A stretch of 64,000 nt of DNA from Brachypodium distachyon (GCF_000005505.3 NC_016131.3:27519001-27583000); one strand, 5' to 3'; counted from the first letter of the stretch, positions 48,221-59,274 are shown. Numbers and translations are program-made. The notes: a model not told the origin generated them from the sequence alone.

Positions 48221-50575
48221 GTTGGCGCCCACCGTGGGGTCAGCAGCGGCGCTGGCTGGGGTTTTCATCCGGACGGGAAGTTTCCTCGTCACCGGAGAGC
48301 GCATGGTCTCCGGTTTGGTCCAGAGATCCGGCTCTCTGGGCTTCATCGACAACAACGTGGGCTGCTTCAACGGCGCGCCGCTTTCCTGCGCCGGCCGCTT
48401 CATCAACTTCGGCATGCACAAGGTTTATGTGGCTACTGATCGCCCTTGCAGGTACCCGGAGCAGGTGGTGATGGCCGAAGATCCACCCGCCAGCTGCACG
48501 GTTTGCAGCCGGCACGCTGATTGCCCCGCTGACCGTGTAGAGGTTCTGGTGACCGCTCACGGTGTTGATACGGGAAGGGACGTCGCAGGAAGTGGCGCGG
48601 TCCCAGCCAAGTCCGGCAGAATGGCGAAACTCCCCTTGGAGAAGCCGGAGAACATTGCTGCTCAGGCTGGCGCGTCGGCTTTGCTACCGAAGCCGACTCA
48701 GATCCAGGCCTCCATCGAGCGGTTGACCACGCCGGTCGCGTCGAACGTTAACCCGGCTCAGTTGCAGGTGGAATTGGAGTTGGAGAGGCAGAAGCTGCTA
48801 AAGAAGCAGTCGACGTCGCCAACGCCCGGCAACAGTTCGAGATCTTGCTTCGTGAGTATAACACAGCTCATGGTCTTAGTTCTACTGCGTTTACTAACCC
48901 TAGCAGAGTTGGGGAGGTCCGTAACCGTGGCAAGAACTTGAATGCCGAGAGGACAACAGATGGCAGAGTTGTGCCAGCTGTGTCGGCAAGTTTTGCCTCG
49001 GCACTAAAGCCGAAATACAATACCCCTGTCAAAAACCTTTGGGCTGTCGAGGCTGCGGCTGAGGAGTTGCCGAATCTCATGGGAGAGGCACTTCCGCAGC
49101 AGCAACTGCGCGTGAAAGAGCTGCTCCAAACGGCTAACGAGCAGAATGAGGCATAAGCAGGTGCATCGCAGGTCATTCACTCGGCTGCAGCTGCTGGTGG
49201 CCGGGTTGACAAACAAGCATCCTTGCCTAGTGGCAAACGGGACAAAAGTGTCAACTCAGGCCGGGATAAGCAACTTGAACATTGTGATCCAGCTTTGGCC
49301 GACAGGCGAATGGTCAGGAGGGTTGATGATAGCCAAAGCGGCCTACGTCCCCGCGGTAATCGCCGAGATCAGCAGGAGCATTACTCGTTCGATCACGGAC
49401 ACCGACCTCGGGGTCCGGCACCCAATACTGCTGCAAGACAGCAGGGTGTCGGGCGCAACCCCCTATATCGGGATGAAGATCGCCGGTATGATCGTCACGA
49501 TGACGGTTACTCGGCCTTGGCTGATGAGGGTTATATCAGGCGAGAACGCGACAACCTCGGCCCGCTCGGAGGCAGAGTTGGCAACAGGCAGGTATCACTC
49601 TTGGACGCTCGGCATCGACTTGATCGAATCTATCTGTCCAAAATCCTGGAAGAGCAAGGCCCTCCGGGACCGCATTGCTTTGCGAACCGAATCATGAGGG
49701 AAAGACCAACCCCGGGTTTTCAGCTGCCCAGGGGTACGAGAACGTATGACGGCAGTACTAAGCCGGAAGATTGGCTGGAAGATTATGTCACAGCGGTAAG
49801 TGTGGCAGGCGGCTATCGCAGATGGGCAGTGCGTTACGTACACTAGATGCTTGTAGGACCGGCAAGGATATGGCTGAACAACTTGCCAGAGAGCAGCATC
49901 AACTGCTGGATTGACTTCAAGGAAGCCTTTGTCAGCAAGTTCACCAGCACTTACAAGAGGCCGAATCGTCCTCAGCAGTTGTCCATGTGCAAGCAAAGAG
50001 ACAATGAGACTTGACCGGGATTACCTGACCAGGTGGAACAATCTCCGCAACTCCTATGAAGGAATAGTCGAATTGCAAGCCATAGCATGGTTTGCCCAAG
50101 GATGTCGGCACAGCAGCATGCTGTGGCAGAAGCTGCAAAGAGAGATGCCGGCCACTCAGCCATCGCTGATGCCGGCGGAACAGCAAAGGGAGCAGCCGGT
50201 GTACAATCCTGCTGGGGCATTCCGAAGGAACGATCATCAAGATCATCGCAACAAGAGAAGGGATGATAGGCCGGATTATCGGTATGGGCCAGCCCATGTC
50301 GCCGCAATTCAGGATCAGCCTGATGCTGGCTTTAGTCAGTGTCAGAAGAAGGGAAATCAGCAGTGGGTCAAGAAGGGAGAACAAAAGAAATCCTGGCAGG
50401 ATAAGCCGAAGTATACCTTCGAAGTAATGTTGGATCAGCCTTGTCGTTTTCACATGACTAACCCCAACAAGCCGGCAAATCACACAACCCGACAGTGTAG
50501 CTGGATGCAGTGGGCCGAGAAGGGGGAGGCAAGCCGTTTACCCCCACCTCCACCCCTCACAGGCGCAAACGCATA
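48192..50575 (+). pseudogene. Tat-element gag, broken
   Basis: Structural (capsid) polyprotein of the element. Pieces in different frames: a spacer-rich N-terminal part (48192-49155), a basic Arg/Asp-rich linker (49223 to about 49680), and the capsid-like retrotransposon gag domain (TPGFQLPRGTRTYDGSTKPE, WLEDYVTAVSVAGG, then LNNLPESSINCWIDFKEAFV). A zinc-binding-like stretch CRFHMTNPNKPANHTTRQC near 50440-50500 is typical of the Tat gag. Stops at 49154-49156 and 49843-49845 and a frameshift near 50000 break it. Confidence 0.75.
48222..48239 (+). promoter_or_regulatory. Primer-binding site
   Basis: TTGGCGCCCACCGTGGGG begins 2 bp after the end of the 5' LTR and is a common primer-binding site of plant Gypsy elements. 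The matching tRNA is not assigned here. Confidence 0.65.
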
Positions 50576-50742
50576 GGTCCAAGGACCCCCTCAGGCAAAC
50601 AATGCGGTCAACCAGGCGGAGGGACAAGAAATCCCAGGGTATGCCGGGAGAAACGAGTACAAGGAGCCTCACCAAAGTTACATGATTTTCATCACTGAGC
50701 CCACTGACAAGCAAAGTCAGCGCAGGCGAGAAATGGAGGTCA

Positions 50743-51480
50743 ATGCTGTTATGCCGGCGGTTCCAAAGTTCATGTATTGGTCGGAGCAGGAGGTCAACTG
50801 GAACCGGGCAGACCATCCCAAAGTTATGCCCAACCCTGGTGGTCGATCCGACGCTCATTGGGCCCGACATTAACGTCAAGTTCACTCGGGTTCTCATTGA
50901 CAATGGGAGCAGCATCAATATCCTATATCGGGACACGATGCTTAAGCTCGGCATTACAGATAACATGCTTGAGCCCAACCGGACTACCTTTCACGGTATT
51001 GTGCCGGGAGTGTCTTGTGCCCCGGTAGGCAAGATCCGGGTGGACGTATTATTCGGCACCAGGGAGAACTGTCGGACCGAAAACCTGGTGTTCGAGGTGC
51101 TGGACCTTAGCAGCCCGTACCATGCACTGTTGGGTAGGCCGGCACTCGCCAAGTTCGTGGCTACTACTCACATTGGTTATCTAAAGATGAAGATGCCGGG
51201 ACCGAATGGTACCATAACTATCACGGGCAACTACAAACGCTCAATGGAATGCGCGGTGGCCGGGTCTGCTCTGGCCGAGTCGCTGGTCATCGCTGGCGAG
51301 AAAAAGAAATTACAAGAAGCTGTGGCGATGGCGCAGGCGGCGCAAGTCGGTCTGCCGGCAATGACCAATCCTCATGGAAGTGTAGCTTTTCAGGCAGCCA
51401 GAGAGACAAAGAAGGTGCAGGTCGACAGCGGGTTCCCGGACCGCACCGTTGTCATTGGTGCCGGCCTAGGGGAGAAATAG
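50743..51480 (+). pseudogene. Tat-element aspartic protease region
   Basis: Retropepsin-like domain that would cleave the polyprotein. It reads FTRVLIDNGSSINILYRDTM: the active-site triad is DNG, in place of the usual D-S/T-G, as is common in this lineage. LLGRPALAKF follows as the flap/core block. The frame stays open to 51480, then a stop precedes the RT. Retained sequence but no continuous polyprotein. Confidence 0.75.
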
Positions 51481-51552
51481 GAAGGCGAGCTCAGCAGCTT
51501 CCTCCGTAAGAATCGGGATATCTTCGCATGGTCAACTCAAGACCTGCCGGGT

Positions 51553-52811
51553 GTGCCGAGGGAGTTAGCTGAGCACTCACTACATGTCAGACCAGACGCA
51601 AGACCGGTAAAGAAGCCCCTTCGACGCTTCGCTGATGACAAAAGGAAAGTCATATCGGAAGAGGTATCCTGGCTTCTAGTTGCCGGCTTTATCATGGAAG
51701 TGTTGCATCCTGACTGGCTGGCAAACCCGGTCATGGTCGAGAAGAAGAAAGACGACCCAACTGCTGGCAAGGTATGACGCATTTGTATCGACTACACCAG
51801 CCTAAACAAGGCATGTCCCAAAGACCTATTTCCGTTACCTCGGATCGATCAAGTGATTGATTCCACTGCCGGGTGTGAGTTGTTGTCTTTTGTGGATGCG
51901 TATTCTAGTTTTCATCAGATACCACTGAACCCAAATGATCAAATAAAGACATCATTTATCACCCTGTTTGGGGCTTCTATCGCACTATGCCGTTTGGTTT
52001 GAGAAATTCAAGAGCTACCTATCAAAGGTGCATGCATAAATGCTTACATGATCAACTCGGCAAAAATGTGCAGGTGTATGTTGACGATGTCGTCATAAAA
52101 ACCAAGAAAAGCGCCACGCTCCTGGATGATATCCGAGAAACATTCGCAAATCTGCGGAGATTCCGAATGAAACTGAACCCGGCCAAGTGCACATTCGATG
52201 TGCCGGGAGGAAAATTGCTCGGTTTCCTGGTATCAAGCCGAGGAATAGAAACGAACCACGTGAAAATCGCTGCTATAGAAAGAATGAAACTACCAAAGTG
52301 TCTCAAAGATGTGCAGAAATTCACGGGATGCCTAGCGTCGCTAATTCGTTTCGTGAGTCGGCTCGGTGAGAAGGCTATGCCCCTTTACCAGCTGATGAAG
52401 AAAACCGACAAATTTGTGTGGACACCACAGGCAGACCTAGCTTTCCGGGAGCTGAAGAAAATGATTGCTACGGCACCGATATTGGCCTCTCCAATGGAGA
52501 AGGAGCCGATGTTATTATACATCGCGGCAACCAACTGAGTTGTCAGTGCCGTCATTGTGGTGGAAAGAGTTGAAAATGGTAAATCGGTGCAGAGGCCGGT
52601 GTATTACTTAAGCGAGGTGCTGTCATTGTCCAAGCAGAACTATCCTCATTATCAGAAAATGGCGTACGACGTTTATATGGTGGCAAAGAAGCTAAAGCAT
52701 TACTTTGAGGCACATCAGATCCGAGTTATATGCGAGGCACCCGTCTCGGAAATCATGGGCAACAAAGACGCGAGCGGTCGAGTTGGCACCCTATGCGCTG
52801 CAGTACGATAG
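51553..52811 (+). pseudogene. Tat-element reverse transcriptase and RNase H
   Basis: Reverse transcriptase in pieces. The fingers (VKKPLRRFADDKRKVISEEV, LLVAGFIMEVLHPDWLANPV, CIDYTSLNKACPKDLFPLPR) are followed by a stop at 51776-51778 and a frameshift near 51975-51990. The palm then continues MPFGLRNSRATYQRCM and YVDDVVIKTK (the catalytic YVDD at about 52078), then LNPAKCTFDVPGGKLLGFLV. A connection/RNase H segment follows (MKKTDKFVWTPQADLAFREL, then YYLSEVLSLSKQNYPHYQKM) with a stop at 52536-52538. Enzyme not functional. Confidence 0.88.
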
Positions 52812-52836
52812 ATGAGATGCCCTGAAGTCTCAAGCT

Positions 52837-53310
52837 TTGGCAGATTTTTTGGTGGATTGGGCTGAGATGGAGTATGAGCCACCGCCCCCGGGAACCAATT
52901 ACTGGAAGATGCATTTTGATGGCTCTAAGATGAAAAGCGGGCTAGGTACCGGCATAGTCCTGACTTCGCCCAAGCATGATCAGCTCAGGTACGTATTGCC
53001 GATTCACTTTACAGCATCCAACAATGTCACCGAGTATGAAGCGCTGGTGCACGGACTGAAAATGGCAAAGGAGATTGGAGTTCGTCGGATTCAATGCTTT
53101 GGTGATTCCGATCTAGTCGTCCAACAAGCTTCCGGCAACTGGGACGCATTGGATGCCAACGTGGCACTATACCGGTTCCATGTTCAGAAGATCAGCGGTC
53201 ATTTTGAAGGATGCGAATTTCACCACATACCTCAGGCGGAAAATGAAGCAACCGACACATTATCGAAACTCGGTTCAACACGACAAGCCATTCCGGCTGG
53301 GTGGCACTAG
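52837..53310 (+). CDS. Additional archaeal-type RNase H of the Tat element
   Basis: An open stretch of about 150 residues with the second RNase H found in Tat-lineage retrotransposons: WKMHFDGSKMKSGLGTGIVL, then NNVTEYEALVHGLKMAKEIG, then CFGDSDLVVQQASGNWDALD and HIPQAENEATDTLSKLGS. The acidic catalytic residues (D of FDGS, E of EYEAL, D of GDSDL, and D near TDTLSK) are all retained, making this the best-preserved enzyme domain of the element. It would remove RNA from RNA-DNA hybrids during replication. The start is not a real initiation site; it is a slice of a polyprotein. Confidence 0.8.
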   Translation: MADFLVDWAEMEYEPPPPGTNYWKMHFDGSKMKSGLGTGIVLTSPKHDQLRYVLPIHFTASNNVTEYEALVHGLKMAKEIGVRRIQCFGDSDLVVQQASGNWDALDANVALYRFHVQKISGHFEGCEFHHIPQAENEATDTLSKLGSTRQAIPAGWH

Positions 53311-53658
53311 AGCACTTACGCAAGCCATCTATCAAACCATCGCCAGAATCGGAGTCTATATTTATCCCGACGAGTTCAGAGGCCGGCGCCACTCCCATGG
53401 ACATTGACGGTGGCAACGGTTCCGGTAACCCGGGGACTGAGTGCCTTAACTCGGCGGAAGCAATGGCAGTCGAGCGCATGGAGATAGACGAGCCGGATGA
53501 GCTGATCTTCACTAATCATCCTGTGCCGGCCTGGGCGCAACCGATAATGTCTTACCTAAAAGATGGAAGTCTCCCGGAAGAAAAATTGTCAACAGCAAGG
53601 CAAATCTGTCGCAACCCGACATCTTTCTATGCCGGACCACAACAGCTTCAGGGACTAG
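53311..53658 (+). pseudogene. Tat-element pol tail, integrase missing
   Basis: The region codes for an acidic linker (SSEAGATPMDIDGGNGSGNP, then MEIDEPDELIF) and the motif MSYLKDGSLPEEKLSTARQI that normally leads into the integrase. It ends almost at once against the polypurine-like CAGGGACTAG and the 3' LTR. About 1 kb or more of integrase coding is deleted. Confidence 0.7.
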
Positions 53659-54458
53659 TGTCGGGGGGATGACTCCGGGTAGGGTCATAACGACACAACT
53701 CTATCCAAGATAACGAAGGCAAGGCCGGCATAGACAAGTACGCCGACATCACAGAGTACAACTAACGTTAAGCTGGCATACCCAATGTATGCCGGCGCAG
53801 CTAACTTGCTTTATGAGTTTGCAGGACGAGGATGAGCACGTTGTCTTGGCGGTGGCCGGGATCCCTCAATGATCTTATCCTGGCCACGCGGTGCAGAGTA
53901 AAGTAGCGTGCAGAGTAAAGTAGCGCCATCATCGCTTCAGGAAAAGCGGTCAGCCCCTGTACGTCGGTGCCAGGTGACCATGCAAAAGAAGCACCGAAAG
54001 GGAATCTATGACGGAAGCCGATAGAGGATAGCTGTACCCGCTGCCGGCTGGCAGGAAAAGTAAAGTTGCCTTGTCCCCTGCGGTGCTGCCTGGACGGAAC
54101 CAAACCGCGTGCCCAGTGGAGCCCAAGGATGGTGACATTAGACTCGGCCCACATGGCAGTGTACCATGTGCGGCGTATAAATAGAACCTTACCCCTCTGT
54201 AGAAAGGGGGACGAGAGCATTCTAGGGTTTTTACCCCTTCTTCTTCTTCTTCCCCAAGAATACAGCTCAAGGAGCACCATTGTAGAGCTTCTCTATCCCG
54301 GCTAATACAATAAGAGGGCTCCAAACATGGGTAGATTTGTGTGTTCTTGCGTGTTTTGTGCGTGTTCTTCTTCACGTCCTCCCTCCTCCGGATCCACCAT
54401 CGTCCGTCGGCCCCAAGTTAAGCCATCCTATGGCATCTGCCGTGACACCACCACGACA
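53659..54458 (+). repeat. 3' LTR, complete (800 bp)
   Basis: Begins TGTCGGGGGGATGACTCC right after the polypurine-like tract and ends ...CACGACA. Differs from the 5' LTR by scattered substitutions, a 17-bp tandem duplication (53892-53925, single in the 5' LTR) and a ~27-bp deletion near 54310. The divergence shows the insertion is not recent. Confidence 0.9.
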
Positions 54459-55030
54459 ATATCTTTGTCGTATAGTTCGATGAACCCAAGGTGATCGTCA
54501 TCATAACCAAGGATGCGCAATACAATCTGTAGTGATAAAAGTAGTATGTCAGCAAAGAATGATCACGGTTGGCTTGAGTAAACAGAGCAAAACAGAGCAA
54601 AATGTAAACAGAGCACCAACCGTGAGGTTGTCATCTCTAGTTCTCTTCTCATTAAAGACCATAACTAAACGTGCAGAAGTCAGGATTCTCCTTCGCTGAA
54701 ATAACATGTCATCTGATAGAGTCATGCCTGTGCACGTAAATAACACCCAACTCCTGCAAAAGATCATGGTTGTTCTTACCATTAGCTACTGGCAACTTAA
54801 ATACAAATATGTGCATCTGCATTTAGCGTATAGTAGCATAGTTACCGTCGAACAAAGCAAGTGAAAGGCTGGTTGGAGGGTATTTTCCACGACATGGTGC
54901 AGGTTCATCAGCCGGGCTGCCGAATGGCTGCTCTTTGAAAGGTACAGTGGAATCGACTCGCTCGGGATACTCGAAGCAGCCAAATTTCTTTTCAAACTTT
55001 TTAGAGGCCTTTGCTTCAAGTTTGCGAACT
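54459..55030 (-). pseudogene. Possible DegP-like protease family gene remnant
   Basis: Three exon-like blocks on the minus strand. (1) About 55025-54846, VRKLEAKASKKFEKKFGCFE to LALFDG, before a GT at 54845. (2) 54753-54621, VLFTCTGMTLS then ILTSARLVMVFNEKRTRDDN. (3) From the acceptor at 54527, IVLRILGYDDDHLGFIELYD, running into the LTR at 54458. The order 'FDG...LF.CTG...TSARLV..FNEKR..DDNL...LGFIELYDKD' resembles a grass family of DegP/trypsin-like proteins. The phase between blocks 1 and 2 does not join, and the rest of the protein is not found left of the element. Truncated and probably dead; the family call is tentative. Confidence 0.4.
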
Positions 55031-55885
55031 CATGATGAAACAACACAACTGTGAGTGATCCATTATATGCGCATGAGAAAAGGAAAAAAGCAGCAAGTTC
55101 GCCTCACGTTTCCTTTAATGTCGCAGCTCTAGAAGGGCCCCGTTTATTGCATACAATCATCATGGCAGGCCTGAATCAGAAATCAAGTGCAAATGTTTAG
55201 TAGAGCGACCAAGGTAGTAGTTAAAAGCCATGACCTTGGCGTTGCTAGGCAATACAAGTTTCATGTAAAAGATGTTGGCTTGCCCAGCCCAACAATCGAT
55301 CGCATAAACGCAAGAATAATGCAGCAGTAGACTCACGCAACTAGTCGGACACTAAACAGAGTACGACTCCAACTAACACGCGCACACACAATTAATGGCG
55401 GAGGACCCAGCCCTAACTTGATTTTTGCCTCGGTTACGAATTGGGGGAAATGACACGAGGAGAATCGGTTCGTGGGTGATGGGAGGAGAAACGGTCGGGA
55501 GCGAGAGGAACGAAGAGGAGATTAACCGGCGGCGGCGGCGGCGCTGGAGTCAGTCGTGCCGGACGAGGAAGACGAGCGAGGGGATTTGGGGCGCTTGGCG
55601 GCGGCTCGGGAAGTAAAAGGGGAGAACTCCACGGCGGCTAGGCGGGAGGAGGCGACGCCATCTCGAGATCGGGAGGGGAATCAGTGCAGCACGCGGGAGA
55701 GAGATAATATAGCAGCTGGCCGTCGGGCCGGCCCCGCCCGCCTCGAGGCCCAGGTGCGGAAATTGGAGAAAAACTGGAAAGAAAATTGATTGGACTGGGC
55801 CAAAAGGAGAAGAGTGACGGGCCAAAAGAAAAAATATTGGGTTCGGCTAGAATTTAGAGAGACGATGGACCAAATGTAAAAAACC
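55031..55885. other. 5' region of the DegP-like remnant
   Basis: GC-rich stretch (55400-55760) resembling a promoter and leader for the minus-strand remnant, including a short minus-strand ORF MASPPPA (ATG about 55662). No complete gene is supported. Confidence 0.4.
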
Positions 55886-55890
55886 TGTAA

Positions 55891-57158
55891 GGCCCTGTTT
55901 GGCAGTGGTGTTTTTTGGGGTTTTCCAGTGTTTTTTACCTACTAGTGTTTTAGGTGAAAACACCCTTGTCACCCAAAACACTCGTTCCACCCCAATACCC
56001 TAGTGTTTTGCATTAAATAAAACAAGTGGGCGAGTGAGCGGAAGCATCCTGCCATAATGGAAGGCAATAAAATTCAGATTTTTACATAATATCATCAAGA
56101 AAAATAGCACTACTGAATGAAAATAAAACAAGAATGTCTCAGGTTGAGATCATTGTGCGTCTTCAGGTACTTCTACGAAAAATCAACTAGGCAACAATAC
56201 TAAATTACAAAGAACCGAACAATGAATTGGTCCTAGTCTTCCTCTTCTGCCACACTTTGTCTTCCTTGCATTGCCCTCGGAATTAATATTGCAAAGTCCC
56301 ATATGACCATAAGCTTGTATAAATCAAGAATAGGAAAGCATTAGTAAAGGTCATCTGGATGTAAACGATGCTGGTAACATATGTGCATATCTAAAATGAT
56401 GAACATTACTCGTAAGTACAAGTACAACAGTGGGGGTTTTCTGCAATAGATTTTCAAACCAATTATCAGAATTACACAAACAATATACCGTTGGAAAGAT
56501 ATAGACAGTATCTACAAGTTTCATATTAGTTCCATCGTCAAAATCTATGCGGATAAGTACCGGTTTAAAAAACAACAAGGATAACACTTAAACGGACAGC
56601 ACCAGGGTTTTTCTGTTCTAGATTTCAGATCAATTATCGGAACTACACAAACAATATACTGTTGGAAATATATCGACAGCATCTTGAAATTTCATATTAG
56701 TTCCATCTTTAAATTATGTACAGATAAGTACCAGTTTAAAAACAGCAGGGAAAACACTTTTAGACAGAAATCAAGCTTCATATATGCGGCAGGAAGCGAA
56801 GGTCGCGGGCGGGCGGCCGGAGGCAGGCGGATACGGCGCTGAGGCCGGTGGCTGCAGCGCGAAGAGGGCTACGACGGCCTCGGAGGCGGTTTACGGCAGC
56901 GCGGAGGCAGGCGACGGCGACCTGGACTGGAGGTGGGCAGCATCGGAGACTCGGAGCGACGCGGAGGCGAGGAAAAAACGCGAGTCGAACTCACGTCTCA
57001 GATTCCGCCCGACTAGACGTGTCTCGAAGAGTTTTGTAGGGTTTTTCACCCATCTGGACCGGCCTGCCAAACGGCCCAACAGAATTTTCAGGTGTTTTTG
57101 GACCGAGCCGGGATTAAACACTAGACACCCCTAAAAAACCGGGCTGCCAAACAGGGCC
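55891..57158. mobile_element. Harbinger-type non-autonomous element (1268 bp)
   Basis: Terminal inverted repeats GGCCCTGTTTGGCAG (55891-55905) and CTGCCAAACAGGGCC (57144-57158), flanked by TAA at 55888-55890 and 57159-57161. Both the ends and the 3-bp TAA duplication are PIF/Harbinger hallmarks. It does not encode a recognisable transposase; the ORF at 56784-57134 is Ala/Gly/Arg-rich and matches no family I know. The interior has two direct repeats of about 170 bp. Confidence 0.85.
56431..56772. repeat. Two direct repeats inside the Harbinger element
   Basis: Unit 1 (about 56431-56602) and unit 2 (about 56603-56772) share 'acacaaacaatata', 'ttcatattagttccatc' and 'gataagtacc', with several mismatches. 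It is a tandem duplication that predates or accompanied the element's spread. Confidence 0.7.
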
Positions 57159-57161
57159 TAA

Positions 57162-57890
57162 AAAGATAAACGGTCCAGGCCGGCCCGGCACACAGGCTCA
57201 TGGGAAAGACTCCGGTGCGGCATAGGCCGGGCTACGGGCATATATTATTGGACGATCAGATCAGGTGGTTGGTTCCATTCATTGGTTTTGTATACTGCAT
57301 ATATATGAACGCTTGCCGTGATGGATTGAAAATAGCTATGGACCTACCATGGGAGCAGTCAAAGGACATACAGCAGTCATGATATGTGTGACCAGAGCTG
57401 CAGCCGAATACATACAAGAGTGCTATCGTAACAAGCTGTAAAGATAGACGCAGATTATCTATCAACAGACGTGTAGCCCATCTGAATAAAATTAACATCG
57501 ATCCAGGCTATTGATTTGATGGAAGCATGAGATATTGAAATTTCAATGATTCATCGGTGATTGCTGAAAACTAAAACTGAATGCGTGGGCGTTCAGTTAA
57601 CCGATCGAAAATTTGATTATAGTGTTATATATTTGGTTTCCTCACAAAAAAAGCGGTTATTCATAAATGAAGATGAGTTAGCGTTAGCTGGAAATTCAGT
57701 TTAGATTTAGTTTAAATTTCGACAGGAATTTAAAACAAAAAATCATGACAGCACACGGGCACCCAACACGACACTACACATGCATCTCACATTCTCATGA
57801 AATCTTCAAGTCATAACATGCATCCAAGCACGACACTAAAAGTTTCCAAGAGAAATAAACATGCAGCCATCATCATGCCCGCCGGTGAGG
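57162..57890. repeat. CAF1-like upstream repeat, partial copy
   Basis: Contains the distal part of the block shared by the CAF1-like copies: 'attatctatcaacagacgtg' (57450), 'gaaatttcaatgattcatcg' (57536), 'gcgtgggcgttcagttaacc' (57582) and 'ttattcataaatgaagatga' (57656). Its own CAF1-like body and TATA are not found, so it is a leftover of another copy. Confidence 0.6.
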
Positions 57891-57894
57891 ATCG

Positions 57895-58245
57895 ATCGCA
57901 GCTAGCCAAGTCCGATAGTACATCCCTCTGAACGTAGCCACGTCGCCAATGTCAGGTTGGTCGAGTTGAACGATGCAGACAACATGAGCGACGAGCTTGC
58001 GCTAGAAAGTAATGGCGGTGACGCCGAGCACGCGGGCCAGGTTGAACTCGACGCCCTGCGCCCATAGTAAGTCGACGAACTCTGGCATAAAGGAAGAGAT
58101 CGCGGACATTGAAGTCGGCGAAGCTGACCTCTCGGGAGACTTCCACGACGCGGCCGCTGTGGTGGCCGAGGAAGTCTGGGAGGATGCCCTGTGCGTATGT
58201 GGGCGTGATCTCCAGCAACCATGGACGACACCTCCATTGTTGCAT
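57895..58245 (-). pseudogene. CAF1-like deadenylase remnant, copy F
   Basis: Minus strand: QGILPDFLGHHSGRVVEVSR and EVSFADFN in one frame, and ASFNSTNLTLATW in another, matching the family's FLxHxxGxxxxVxWEVxFxDFD and STNLTWATF. The Trp of WEV is Arg here. The part after TLATW is lost, with no MYDLGYLLK. Its upstream side (58360-58640) carries the shared promoter block. Confidence 0.65.
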
Positions 58246-58359
58246 TATATCTCTACTCAGTCTCTTCGAAGTTGCTGCTACCATGGATGTGGGATATGGG
58301 ACTCCTCATCACCGTGTGACCGGCGGCTGCAACAGGCCAATCGACATGGACATCTAAGG

Positions 58360-59040
58360 TTATTCAGTTGTCTTCTAACATCCCAATTTATCTATTTGAT
58401 CTAGGACGCCTGCGATTCTGCCAAAAATTTAAAACTTGTGTACTATGGTGTCCTCAAAACCAGTTTTTATAGAGCGGCACATGTACGTGTATTGCATCTT
58501 GCACTGTAAGTACACACTCCTCTCACGTCTATATTATTGTGATGGTCACATCATTTTAACTTCTAGGAACTAGCATATTTTAACACAAAGTTGATGATAG
58601 AGCAGGCAACCTGTTGGGAGCTTCTATTCATTCGTCTTGTATTTTAGCATACGGAACATCCACGAGGTATTGAAATTTCAATAGTCCATCGGTGCGTGGT
58701 TGCTGAAGACCAAAACTAAATGTGTGGGCGTTCCCTTAACCGAAAATTCAATTAAATTGGGTTATTGATAAATACAGATGAGTATTGCACTGAAATTAAA
58801 TCATGGAACCATAAATCCAGTTAGCTAGAAAATTTGGTTTGTTTGGTTTTAATTAGCTTAAAATTTCGACAGGAACTTAATTACCACAAATTTTGACAGT
58901 ATGCTGTACGCATGCCTCACACATGGGCAGCACACACAACCACACTTAATTAAGTAATCCAACGCATGCATCCCCGGTTCACAAATTCCCTTAACATGGT
59001 AATCAAATTAACTGTAAATTTCTGTGGGAAAATAAATAAT
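58360..59040. repeat. Upstream repeat of CAF1-like copy F
   Basis: Same block and order as at 30490-31440: 'ggttattcagttgtcttcta', 'ggtgtcctcaaa', the TATA motif (58464-58473), 'gggagcttctattcattcgt', then 'gaaatttcaatagtccatcg' and 'aatgtgtgggcgttc'. Confidence 0.65.
58464..58473 (-). promoter_or_regulatory. Conserved TATA box, CAF1-like copy F
   Basis: TCTATAAAAA on the minus strand, in the same sequence setting as copies A and B. Confidence 0.5.
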
Positions 59041-59165
59041 TACTCACTCCGTCCAACAAAAGATATCTCAAGTTTATCAAAATTTGGATGCATCTAGACA
59101 TGACTTAGTGTATAGATGCATTCAAATTTAATCAAAACTGAGACATCCTTTGGACGGAGGGAGTA
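59041..59165. mobile_element. Stowaway-like MITE (125 bp)
   Basis: 'tactcactccgtccaacaaa' at the left and 'tttggacggagggagta' inverted at the right, flanked by TA. The middle is the symmetric 'atgcatctagacat...gtatagatgcatt' of Triticeae Stowaway families. Clean ends suggest a young copy. Confidence 0.85.
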
Positions 59166-59274
59166 CATGATTTCCTCTCGGGCTAAAAACAAACATTCAC
59201 AAATTCCTTCAAGTACAAAATTTCTGTGGGAAAAGAATTTACAAACATATAAATTCGTACGAAGCAAATAGTGG

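Larger units (their letters stand above)
47489..54458 (+). mobile_element. Gypsy/Tat-lineage LTR retrotransposon, degenerate
   Basis: About 7 kb, plus orientation, with two related LTRs, a primer-binding site, gag, protease, reverse transcriptase, RNase H and an additional archaeal-type RNase H in that order. The extra RNase H and the wording of the RT (CIDYTSLNKACPKDLFPLPR, YVDDVVIKTK) place it in the Tat lineage of Ty3/Gypsy. Every ORF is broken by stops or frameshifts, and no integrase (HHCC or DDE core) is found between the last RNase H and the 3' LTR. It depends on other elements for movement or is simply dead. Confidence 0.9.
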
